Virus record (IMG/VR): IMGVR_UViG_3300047455_000097
Coordinates: 1 to 33,191 of that record
Length of the DNA: 33,191 bases
DNA from: a virus
Strand: one strand, 5' to 3'
Both the position numbers and the translations under genes were made by a program. Of the stretch, positions 11,812 to 18,678 are shown in pieces. Positions within the stretch are counted from its first letter, which is position 1. Every line of letters begins with the position of its first letter. Under the pieces are notes generated by a model, which saw only the letters and a list, made by a program, of their open reading frames with translations, had not been told where the DNA came from and did not search any database.

Positions 11812-12507
11812 ATGAAATTATTATCAATTAATGCAAGTAACACCAAAATTGCCAAAACGCAAAAGGGCGAAAAAGTTCCTACCCGTTTGGCTTCCCTATC
11901 ATTATATCCAGACGACATTATCTGCGCCGGTAGTAAGGCCGCAAAATGCCAAGATGGTTGTTTGGTGTCAGCCGGTCGCGGTCGATTTGATAATGTGGCA
12001 AATGCAAGGCGCGCCAAGACGGCCTATTTCCATGCCGATCAATCCGGCTTTATTGATCAACTCAAAAAGGAATTGGCCAACTTCGACAAATTATGCAAGC
12101 GCCAAAATGTGCGCGGCGTAGTCCGACTCAATACCATTAGCGATATTGCATGGGAACAATTAGGCATTCCGCAATTATTCGCGGATTTAGATTTCTATGA
12201 TTACACCAAGCGCGTTAACCGTATAGGCAAAACGCCGGACAATTACAAATTAATGTTCAGCTATTCCGGAGCGGTCACTTATAGAAATCAGGTAGCAAAA
12301 ATGCCCGCCGGTTATCCGATGGCGGTAGTATTTCGCGGCGAATTGCCTACTGATTTTATGGGGCGCAAAGTAATAGACGGCGATATAAGCGATTTGGACA
12401 ATTTGCGCGCCGGACATGTTGTAGTCGGACTACGGGCGAAAGGGAAGGCCAAAAAGGATACAACCGGTTTTGTTGTAGATTCCAATCTAATAGCTATAGG
12501 GGCTTAA
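11812..12507 (+). CDS. GP88/DUF7227-like phage protein
   Basis: Predicted 231-residue protein resembling a family widespread in phages and seen near GP88-type proteins. Recognisable blocks are SINASNTKIAKTQKGEK, CAGSKAAKCQDGCLVSAGRG (a Cys-rich stretch with C-x8-C-x3-C-like spacing), VVRLNTISDIAWE, FYDYTKRVNR, a YKLMFSYS strand and a C-terminal VIDGD...GHVVVGLRAKGKAKKDTTGFVV. The spacing suggests a metal or cofactor site, but I know of no established activity. It is the largest recognisable member of the block. The start at 11812 follows GGGGG and sits two bases after the preceding stop. The family number is from memory and may be wrong. Confidence 0.6.
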   Translation: MKLLSINASNTKIAKTQKGEKVPTRLASLSLYPDDIICAGSKAAKCQDGCLVSAGRGRFDNVANARRAKTAYFHADQSGFIDQLKKELANFDKLCKRQNVRGVVRLNTISDIAWEQLGIPQLFADLDFYDYTKRVNRIGKTPDNYKLMFSYSGAVTYRNQVAKMPAGYPMAVVFRGELPTDFMGRKVIDGDISDLDNLRAGHVVVGLRAKGKAKKDTTGFVVDSNLIAIGA

Positions 12508-12509
12508 TT

Positions 12510-13160
12510 ATGAATAAGATTCAACTAAATGACGGCGAAATTTATTGTTACCATAGCGGTGGAAACAATCACCATTTAGCAATTGAAGATGGCGAAGAAT
12601 GCCTTTGGCTAATTAATCCGGCGGATATTGACGAAAATGGTTATATTGACCATGAAAATGAATATCCAAAATATGACACCGATTGGTGTTTATTTGGTTG
12701 TGTTGATTATGGCTATAAATATGAACAAGATCTTTATTTTGTGGCGCGCTTTAAAGATGGGGTAGAGGCCATCAAAGATAATAAAGGCGAATCATTGCAT
12801 TGGTTGGGGAAGTTGGCTAAAACGCATCCTAGATGCCGTTTTGTACACTATGACATTAAACGCCATATGGCCTCCGATGATCTCAAAACGCTTTATAAAG
12901 CCGGTTTTATGGACGTATCATGGGATAATGATGAATGCGCCAGCTTTTACCTTACAAGCGAAAATGGCGGCAATGCTGACGGTATGGCTATTGGGGTTGT
13001 TTTAATGGATTTGGAACAGACAATGGGGGCGGCGATTCCGCAATATTGCATTATTTACAGCGATTTAGTAGATGATGAAAATCCAGATGGAATTTATGAA
13101 GATATCAGTGACGCGATATCTGCTTACAATAAATTTTTGAATATGGAGGATACCCAATGA
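12510..13160 (+). CDS. Hypothetical acidic protein, 216 aa
   Basis: Not recognised. The product is acidic and rich in Asp, Glu, Tyr and Trp. Readable stretches are EIYCYHSGGNNHHLAIEDGEECLWLINP, DWCLFGCVDYGYKYEQDLYFVARF and HPRCRFVHYDIKRHM, suggesting a beta-rich domain with several His and Cys residues that could bind metal. There is no signal peptide or membrane segment. It follows the GP88-like gene by two bases and overlaps the next gene start (ATGA). Its codon preference (GAA, AAA, CAA) matches the block. Confidence 0.6.
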   Translation: MNKIQLNDGEIYCYHSGGNNHHLAIEDGEECLWLINPADIDENGYIDHENEYPKYDTDWCLFGCVDYGYKYEQDLYFVARFKDGVEAIKDNKGESLHWLGKLAKTHPRCRFVHYDIKRHMASDDLKTLYKAGFMDVSWDNDECASFYLTSENGGNADGMAIGVVLMDLEQTMGAAIPQYCIIYSDLVDDENPDGIYEDISDAISAYNKFLNMEDTQ

Positions 13161-13414
13161 GACAGTTTGAATTAAAAAAAGTAACTACCACCGACTACAA
13201 AAACATCAAATTAGCGCCGCACCAATATATCGGTTTATATTGTGATCTTGCACATGCAATGCTTGAAGAATCCGCAATAGACCAATATTGGGTGACCGAT
13301 GAAGATGGCAATGAAAATTACACCGATGAAGCGCAAGAAATGTTCAATCATTTTGTGGGCATTGTTGAATTCATATTAGAAAATAACGGAATAGAAAATG
13401 GGGGAATACAATGA
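13157..13414 (+). CDS. Hypothetical protein, 85 aa
   Basis: Not recognised. An 85-residue acidic protein with a short basic start (MRQFELKKVTTTDYKNIK) and two amphipathic helices (YIGLYCDLAHAMLEE and EAQEMFNHFVGIVEFILEN). It overlaps both neighbours by four bases (ATGA), so it is translated as part of the coupled block. GGAGG precedes the ATG. Confidence 0.55.
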   Translation: MRQFELKKVTTTDYKNIKLAPHQYIGLYCDLAHAMLEESAIDQYWVTDEDGNENYTDEAQEMFNHFVGIVEFILENNGIENGGIQ

Positions 13415-13650
13415 ATATTGACGCGGCAAAACTATTTTTGCGGACTTTGCATTTGAGAGAAATTTTATTTCATCTGGATGATTGCGCGCATGAATGCATA
13501 GGGCATACGGTATCGCCACAGGAATGCGATGTAATTAATGATTTTGTGGATGCTATGTTCAACGCCAATTTAGATTGGGGGCGCTATGAATGCCCCCATG
13601 GCTATTGCATTGAGTTGATGAATGGAGGGTTAGACAATGACATTTTTTGA
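13411..13650 (+). CDS. Hypothetical protein, 79 aa
   Basis: Not recognised. A 79-residue protein with paired His/Cys residues (HLDDCAHECIGHTVSPQEC and CPHGYC), which could form a small metal site. The remainder is helical and acidic. It starts in an ATGA overlap behind GGGGG and overlaps the next gene by 14 bases. Confidence 0.55.
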   Translation: MNIDAAKLFLRTLHLREILFHLDDCAHECIGHTVSPQECDVINDFVDAMFNANLDWGRYECPHGYCIELMNGGLDNDIF

Positions 13651-13816
13651 CAGATCAACTACCCGCCTAAACAGGGCGGCAACTTTCGCCCAATTGAAGG
13701 CGGAATGGGAAATGATTTGGCTGGATGATAATTGGTTTAAATTGACGATCCATCAACAGGAACTAATAGAGCATTGTATTGCGATGCGAATGATGGCCAA
13801 TAGGTGGGGCGATTAA
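13637..13816 (+). CDS. Hypothetical protein, 59 aa
   Basis: A 59-residue frame too short for many gene callers: MTFFDRSTTRLNRAATF followed by a helical region (WEMIWLDDNWFKLTIHQQELIEHC) and a short end (RMMANRWGD). GGAGGG lies upstream of the ATG, and the stop directly abuts the next ATG. The continuous ribosome-site pattern, tight spacing and codon preference support it as real. Not recognised. Confidence 0.6.
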   Translation: MTFFDRSTTRLNRAATFAQLKAEWEMIWLDDNWFKLTIHQQELIEHCIAMRMMANRWGD

Positions 13817-13909
13817 ATGGATGACGATCAATATGCATGGTTTATTGCCATAATCGGCGGGATTGTTACTATCGCGCTAATCATAGGCCTAGGATCAATT
13901 AGCCATTAA
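13817..13909 (+). CDS. Tiny membrane protein, 30 aa
   Basis: A 30-residue frame: an acidic start (MDDDQYAW) followed by one hydrophobic membrane segment (FIAIIGGIVTIALIIGLG) and SISH. It begins at the base after the preceding stop, with GGTGGGG upstream, and ends just before the strong terminator. It is the third single-span membrane protein in the block. Function unknown. Confidence 0.55.
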   Translation: MDDDQYAWFIAIIGGIVTIALIIGLGSISH

Positions 13910-13929
13910 TCACCACCACCAATCACCAC

Positions 13930-13955
13930 AGCGCCCAAATCGGGCGCTTTTTTTT
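13930..13955 (+). terminator. Strong rho-independent terminator closing the accessory block
   Basis: AGCGCCC (13930-13936), loop AAATC, GGGCGCT (13942-13948), then an uninterrupted T-run through 13955. Confidence 0.92.
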
Positions 13956-14395
13956 GCCCGCGATAATCTGACAGCGCATCACAGCACCGGCGGCGCGATC
14001 TAGCTGCCGAGCTGGCCGTTAAAAAATGCGATCTAAGCGACTTTCGGACCTGGCCCCAATAAATACCCATTGTCAGCCTGGACGGCTTAGAATCGATTCT
14101 AGGGCGAATTAAAACCTGTACATAAAACCACTGGTTAACCATCCAGCAAAATCAGCCCGCATCAAGGGCGAATCTATGCCGGAATAAACCGGCCAAAATC
14201 CGGTCAATCTGATCTAGTCCGGTCATTAATCGACACAAATCGCCACAAAATCGCCAAATATTGGGCAGATTCTCCACATTTTGGGCAATTTTAGGGCGAA
14301 AGGTACTCCCAAAAAGCCACCGGGTGGGTAGTTCGCGGCCACGAATTCATTCTAGAGACAGAATTAACCAAACCTAATCCTAATCGGTAGTGTTC
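13956..14395. other. 440-bp gene-free region with palindromes and direct repeats
   Basis: No supported gene. It contains a perfect 14-bp palindrome TAGAATCGATTCTA (14088-14101), an inverted repeat GCCGG/CCGGC (14178-14193), and two copies of TCCGGTCA (14199-14206 and 14218-14225), the first part of TCCGGTCAATC, which also occurs at 11443-11453. Around 14238-14259 are near-repeats of AAATCGCCA. It lies between the block terminator and the late promoter, so operators for the late promoter or a packaging-related site are possible. Confidence 0.5.
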
Positions 14396-14424
14396 TTTAC
14401 AAACGTAAGGTCTGGGATGATAAT
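14396..14424 (+). promoter_or_regulatory. Late-operon promoter
   Basis: TTTACA (14396-14401), exactly 17 bp, GATAAT (14419-14424), followed by AAGGAG and the small terminase start. It is among the best sigma70-like matches in the window and opens the packaging and structural genes. Confidence 0.75.
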
Positions 14425-14442
14425 GAACAAAAAGGAGAAGTC

Positions 14443-14877
14443 ATGGCATCTACAGGCGGAGTTAAGATTGGTTCTAGTTACGATGAAGCTAGAACGAGAA
14501 AAGTAAACGCAGAAGCAGAGATAGCGGAACTAGAGTTAGCGCGTGTTCACGGCACTTTGGTTCTGGCTGCTGATGTTGTCCAGGCATGGGAAGATGTCCT
14601 GGGTGCGTTGAAGGGTAAACTGTTATCAATCCCTACTAAGGCCGCTCCAGTTGTGTCTGCTGAGAGTGATGCTGCACTTTGTCAAACTGTACTTGAAGAC
14701 CTAATGAATGAAGCATTGGAAGAGTTAAGCAACTATGAGCCAACAATCGATCCCGCATCTACCAGCGGACTTAGTTCTACATCTGACGAAAGCGATAGCG
14801 GGACTGAAGCCGCCACCAAGACTAAGCGTAAGCGAGTGGGCAGACCAAAGAAGACGACTGGATTCGCAGACAAGTAG
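14443..14877 (+). CDS. Terminase small subunit (Nu1-like)
   Basis: Predicted 144-residue DNA-recognition subunit of the packaging terminase. The helical region SYDEARTRKVNAEAEIAELELARVHGTLV, then VVQAWEDVLGALKGKLLSIPTKAAP (about 11-68) is the pattern of Nu1-type and related small subunits. The C-terminal 40 residues are Ser/Thr/Asp-rich, then basic (TKRKRVGRPKKTTG), with a GRP core like an AT-hook that could grip the DNA minor groove. This tail is encoded in the same DNA as the first 47 codons of the large subunit, in another frame. Start follows AAGGAGAAG. It is the first gene of the late operon. Confidence 0.8.
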   Translation: MASTGGVKIGSSYDEARTRKVNAEAEIAELELARVHGTLVLAADVVQAWEDVLGALKGKLLSIPTKAAPVVSAESDAALCQTVLEDLMNEALEELSNYEPTIDPASTSGLSSTSDESDSGTEAATKTKRKRVGRPKKTTGFADK

Positions 14878-16588
14878 TGAGCCAGGAAAGTGGCATACCA
14901 GTCGCGCTGAATACCAAAGGGGCATAATGGATGCCTGTGCCGATCCAGAGGTAAGAGAAGTTGTAGTGATGGCAGGCGCTCAGTTAGGTAAGTCTGAGGC
15001 CATCTTAAATATCATTGGTTACCACATCGATAATGACCCTTCTCCGATACTTTGTTTGCAGCCTACTCTGGAGATGGCTCAGTCGTTCTCAAAGGATCGA
15101 GTTGCTAACGGACTGCTCAAGTCTACTCCCTGCTTACGAGGTAAGGTCAAAGACCCTCGCGCAAGAGACAGCGGGAACACAACTTTACACAAACTCTTTC
15201 CAGGCGGAAGCCTTACTCTAGTAGGAGCCAACAGCCCTTCAGGTTTGGCATCTAGACCTATTCGCCTGGTCCTATGTGATGAGGTTGATAGATATCCTGC
15301 TAGTGCTGGATCAGAGGGCGACCCTATTCAGTTAGCGCGCAAACGAGCGGCAACATTCTGGAACCGTAAGATTGTCATGGTGTCTACTCCGACTAACAAA
15401 GATGCCAGTAGAATCGAGGAAGCGTTCGAGGCATCTGACATGCGTTTCTATCAGGTTCCGTGTAAACACTGCGGACACATGCAGAAGTTAAAGTGGTCAA
15501 ACGTGCGCTGGGTAGACAGTGACCCAGAGACTGCTGGTTACATGTGTGAGCATTGCTCTGTGGTTTGGTCTGACTCTGATCGCCGGTGGGGAATACGAAA
15601 TGGTAAGTGGATTGCAGATAATCCGTTTGCTGGAATTGCAGGGTTTTCTATCTCTGGTCTTTACTCACCCTGGACACCATTAGCCGATGGAGTGAGAGAC
15701 TTTTTAGCGATGAGGAAAAACCCAGAGCAGTTAAGAGTTTGGACAAATACTTATCTAGGCGAAACCTGGGAGGACCAGGGAGAAACTATCGATGATTATT
15801 CTCTAGCAGAAAGAAGAGAAGCTTATGGTGATGGAATCCCTGAAGAAGTAATTTTCTTAACCTGCGGAGTTGATGTCCAGGATGATCGATTAGAGATGAG
15901 CATAATCGGGTGGGGAAGAGATGATGAGTCATGGGTAATTGATCACCAAGTTCTGTATGGCGATCCCTCTACGCCGCAATTATGGACATCCTTAGACACT
16001 CGGTTATTCACAACATATTTGACTAATGATGGCAGGCAATTGCCTATACGGGCTACCTGCGTGGACTCTGGTGGACACTTCACAAATACGGTATACTCCT
16101 ATGCTAAGAAAAACTACGCTAGACGGGTTTTTGCGATTAAGGGTGTTGGTGGTGAAGGCAAGGCGATAGCTGGTCGGCCATCAAAAAACAATATCGGCAA
16201 ATGCTTATTATTCCCGATTGGTGTTGATACGGTAAAAGACCTTTTGTTTGCTCGAATGAGAATTAAGGATGAAGGTCCTGGCTACATTCATTTTCACGAT
16301 GACTTGAATGATGAATACTTTAGGCAGCTTACCGCAGAAAAGATTGTTACCAAGTTTTCTAGAGGATATAAGAAAAGAGTATTCCAGAAAATTAGGGCGC
16401 GTAATGAGGCGTTAGATTGTTTCGTATACGCACTTGCAGCATACGCAATACTGAATATTGATATTAACTCTCTTGCGGATAAGCGTGACATGAATGGTAG
16501 CGTTGAACCGGCAGAGAAAAAGGCTAAACCTAAAGGAAACTCCTTTGTTCCTAAAACGGGCAAAGGATTTGTTAATTCTTGGCGTTAA
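14735..16588 (+). CDS. Terminase large subunit (GpA family)
   Basis: Predicted 617-residue packaging ATPase and nuclease of the lambda GpA family. Features in order: LKPPPRLSVSEWADQRRRL (24-42) and EYQRGIMDA (59-67), typical of GpA N-termini; Walker A AGAQLGKSE (80-88, Lys86); Walker B LVLCDEVDRY (178-187, Asp182/Glu183); two CxxC pairs (VPCKHCG and YMCEHC) that may bind zinc; and a nuclease region with CGVDVQDDRLEM and a C-terminal ALDCFVYALAA. Length is usual for the family. The ATG at 14735 is kept because the conserved N-terminal block lies within the 143-bp overlap with the small subunit. Family knowledge suggests cos-type packaging. Confidence 0.95.
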   Translation: MSQQSIPHLPADLVLHLTKAIAGLKPPPRLSVSEWADQRRRLDSQTSSEPGKWHTSRAEYQRGIMDACADPEVREVVVMAGAQLGKSEAILNIIGYHIDNDPSPILCLQPTLEMAQSFSKDRVANGLLKSTPCLRGKVKDPRARDSGNTTLHKLFPGGSLTLVGANSPSGLASRPIRLVLCDEVDRYPASAGSEGDPIQLARKRAATFWNRKIVMVSTPTNKDASRIEEAFEASDMRFYQVPCKHCGHMQKLKWSNVRWVDSDPETAGYMCEHCSVVWSDSDRRWGIRNGKWIADNPFAGIAGFSISGLYSPWTPLADGVRDFLAMRKNPEQLRVWTNTYLGETWEDQGETIDDYSLAERREAYGDGIPEEVIFLTCGVDVQDDRLEMSIIGWGRDDESWVIDHQVLYGDPSTPQLWTSLDTRLFTTYLTNDGRQLPIRATCVDSGGHFTNTVYSYAKKNYARRVFAIKGVGGEGKAIAGRPSKNNIGKCLLFPIGVDTVKDLLFARMRIKDEGPGYIHFHDDLNDEYFRQLTAEKIVTKFSRGYKKRVFQKIRARNEALDCFVYALAAYAILNIDINSLADKRDMNGSVEPAEKKAKPKGNSFVPKTGKGFVNSWR

Positions 16589-16599
16589 AGGGTAAATAA

Positions 16600-17184
16600 A
16601 TGGCAAATGCTTTTGATGCAGGTAACGCTCCTGAAGGTGTACCATCAGAGATCATAAAGGGAGACTTTATCCAGTGGAAAGAGTCTGACCTGGTAACTGA
16701 CTACCCATCAAGCTTATACACCTCTACTTTCATTGCTCGGCCAACTTCTGGCGGCGCAAATGAAATCTCTGTAACTGCAACTGGTTCTAGTAGTTACTAT
16801 CTGTTCACAATTACAAGCACATCTAGCGCGGCATTTGCTGAAGCAGAATATTCTTGGCAACTAAAGATAAAGCGCAACTCTGACAATGCTCAAGTTGTTA
16901 TTAGGCAGGGAACTGTCACAGTATCTGAGGATGTATCTTCATCTACTGGAGATTCTAGAACACATTCTCAAATAATGGTTGATAAGATAGAGTCCTTGCT
17001 TGCCGGTAAAGCTGACTCAGATGTCTCTAGTTATTCTATTGCCGGGCGATCTTTGACTAAGATGACGTTTGCTGAGTTGCAAGATGCCAGAAACTTCTAT
17101 CGAGGCGAGGTAGCAAGAGAGAAAAACACGCTTGACCTGAAAAATGGTCGCAAAGGCTCGGCAACAATACAGGTGAAATTTTAA
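16600..17184 (+). CDS. gpW-like head-tail joining protein with an N-terminal beta domain
   Basis: Predicted 194-residue virion protein. The last 65 residues (MVDKIESLLAGKADSDVSSYSIAGRSLTKM, then FAELQDARNFYRGEVARE) match the compact gpW pattern of lambda-like head-completion proteins, which normally are only about 70 residues. The first 115 residues are beta-rich (GDFIQWKESDLV, YLFTITSTSS, WQLKIKR, QGTVTVSED) and resemble the N-terminal domain of BppU-like baseplate proteins. The position between terminase and portal is where gpW is found. A fusion of the two domain types is likely; AAAGGG precedes the ATG. Confidence 0.65.
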   Translation: MANAFDAGNAPEGVPSEIIKGDFIQWKESDLVTDYPSSLYTSTFIARPTSGGANEISVTATGSSSYYLFTITSTSSAAFAEAEYSWQLKIKRNSDNAQVVIRQGTVTVSEDVSSSTGDSRTHSQIMVDKIESLLAGKADSDVSSYSIAGRSLTKMTFAELQDARNFYRGEVAREKNTLDLKNGRKGSATIQVKF

Positions 17185-18678
17185 ATGGGTATTTTTGATC
17201 GATTTAAGCCGAAGAAAGAGCCTAAGACTAAGATATTCAAGCGGGCTTATGCGGCAAACAACCAAGGGTATCTGTTTAGCGACTTTAAGCCTTCAGAGTC
17301 TAGCGCAGATACAGAATTAAGACCTGCACTGCGTAATTTGCGGGCCAGGTCCAGAGATTTAGCAAGAAATAACGAGTATGTTCGTAGATATCTAGATTTA
17401 TTACGCAACAATGTTGTCGGTGATAAGGGATTTAACATACAAAGCAAGGCTTACGATTCTGTTGGTAAACTAGATACAGACGGAAATCAGCGAGTAGAAA
17501 CTGCGTTTAAGTCGTGGGGCATGCTCGGAAATTGCACTGTAGACGGTAAAATGACCTGGATTGACGCTCAAAAGCTTGCAATTGAGTGTTTAGCCCGTGA
17601 TGGCGAAGTATTTATCATCAAACATCGAGGAGCATCGTTCAAAGATTCGTTTTCTATTGAATTTATTGAGCCTGATCAGGTTGATGAGCAAAAAAACGAG
17701 CGTTTGACTAACGGAAATGAGATTCGCATGGGTGTTGAACTAGATAAGTTCAAAAAGCCTGTTGCATATCATGTTCTAAGCTATCATCCCGGTGATTACG
17801 ACTACACAACAACCGGGAAGTCAACAAAACACATCAGAATTACTGCTGACCGGGTTATTCACCTGTTTAAGGCTAATAGAGCCGGTCAAACCAGGGGAGA
17901 GCCTTGGTTATCGTCTAGTATCTCTGCTTTGAAGCAGTTAGGCGCGCTAAGAGAGGCCGCAATTGTAAATGCGCGTATTGGCGCATCTAAAATGGGCTTT
18001 TTCACCTCTCCGAGTGGAGATGGATTCGTTGCAGACGAACTTGATGGCAATATGCCTATCATGGACGCTAGTCCAGGTACGTTTCATCAGCTTCCAAACG
18101 GAGTAGATTTTAAGTCCTTTGACCCGCAGTATCCGAACAATGAGTTTGACCCGTTCCACAAATCAGTCCTAAGAGGCATTTCTGTGGCTATGGGTGTTGG
18201 CTATCCAACATTGTCTGGTGATCTTGAGGCTACCAGCTACAGTTCTATCAGGCAGGGCGCGCTAGAGGAGAGGGATAACTACAAAAACCTACAGCAGTTT
18301 ATGGTCGATCACTTTGTTTGTCCTATATTCGGTAGTTGGTTAGGCAGTGCAATGGAATTAAACACCTTTGGCATCCCTGTTAGACAGTTTGATAGATTCT
18401 ATACAGCGGCTCATATTCGCGGCAGAGCCTGGTCTTGGGTTGACCCGCAGAAAGAGATGGCTGCTGCTGTGAACGGCCTTAAAAACGGCATTCTGAGCCT
18501 TCAGGACGTTGCCTCGCAGTACGGCAAGGATGTTGAAGAGTTAGTCTCGCAAATTGCTAGAGACAAAGACACTGCCGAGCAGTTCGGAATCAAGTACGCG
18601 CTTGAGCCGTTTGGTGCAAACTTTAATGCTGTTAATCCTGATATAATTGGTGAAGATGATGCCGAAGTACAAGGGTAA
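17185..18678 (+). CDS. Portal protein, lambda family
   Basis: Predicted 497-residue subunit of the dodecameric portal that forms the DNA entry channel. It has the usual lambda-family N-terminus (MGIFDRFKPKKEPK), the RPALRNLRARSRDLARNNEYVRRYLDLL helix, the NVVGDKGFNIQ strand, EFIEPDQVDE, DRVIHLFKANRAGQTRGEPW, and the GDLEATSYSSIRQGALEE stem segment. Length and order match the gpB family. It follows the gpW-like gene with no gap and overlaps the capsid polyprotein start by 20 bases. The acidic last residues (IIGEDDAEVQG) are encoded in the overlap. Confidence 0.95.
   Translation: MGIFDRFKPKKEPKTKIFKRAYAANNQGYLFSDFKPSESSADTELRPALRNLRARSRDLARNNEYVRRYLDLLRNNVVGDKGFNIQSKAYDSVGKLDTDGNQRVETAFKSWGMLGNCTVDGKMTWIDAQKLAIECLARDGEVFIIKHRGASFKDSFSIEFIEPDQVDEQKNERLTNGNEIRMGVELDKFKKPVAYHVLSYHPGDYDYTTTGKSTKHIRITADRVIHLFKANRAGQTRGEPWLSSSISALKQLGALREAAIVNARIGASKMGFFTSPSGDGFVADELDGNMPIMDASPGTFHQLPNGVDFKSFDPQYPNNEFDPFHKSVLRGISVAMGVGYPTLSGDLEATSYSSIRQGALEERDNYKNLQQFMVDHFVCPIFGSWLGSAMELNTFGIPVRQFDRFYTAAHIRGRAWSWVDPQKEMAAAVNGLKNGILSLQDVASQYGKDVEELVSQIARDKDTAEQFGIKYALEPFGANFNAVNPDIIGEDDAEVQG

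Noticed and set aside
13906-14142. 78-codon minus-strand frame across the terminator
   Set aside because: It runs through the hairpin and T-run of the strong terminator and has no ribosome site.
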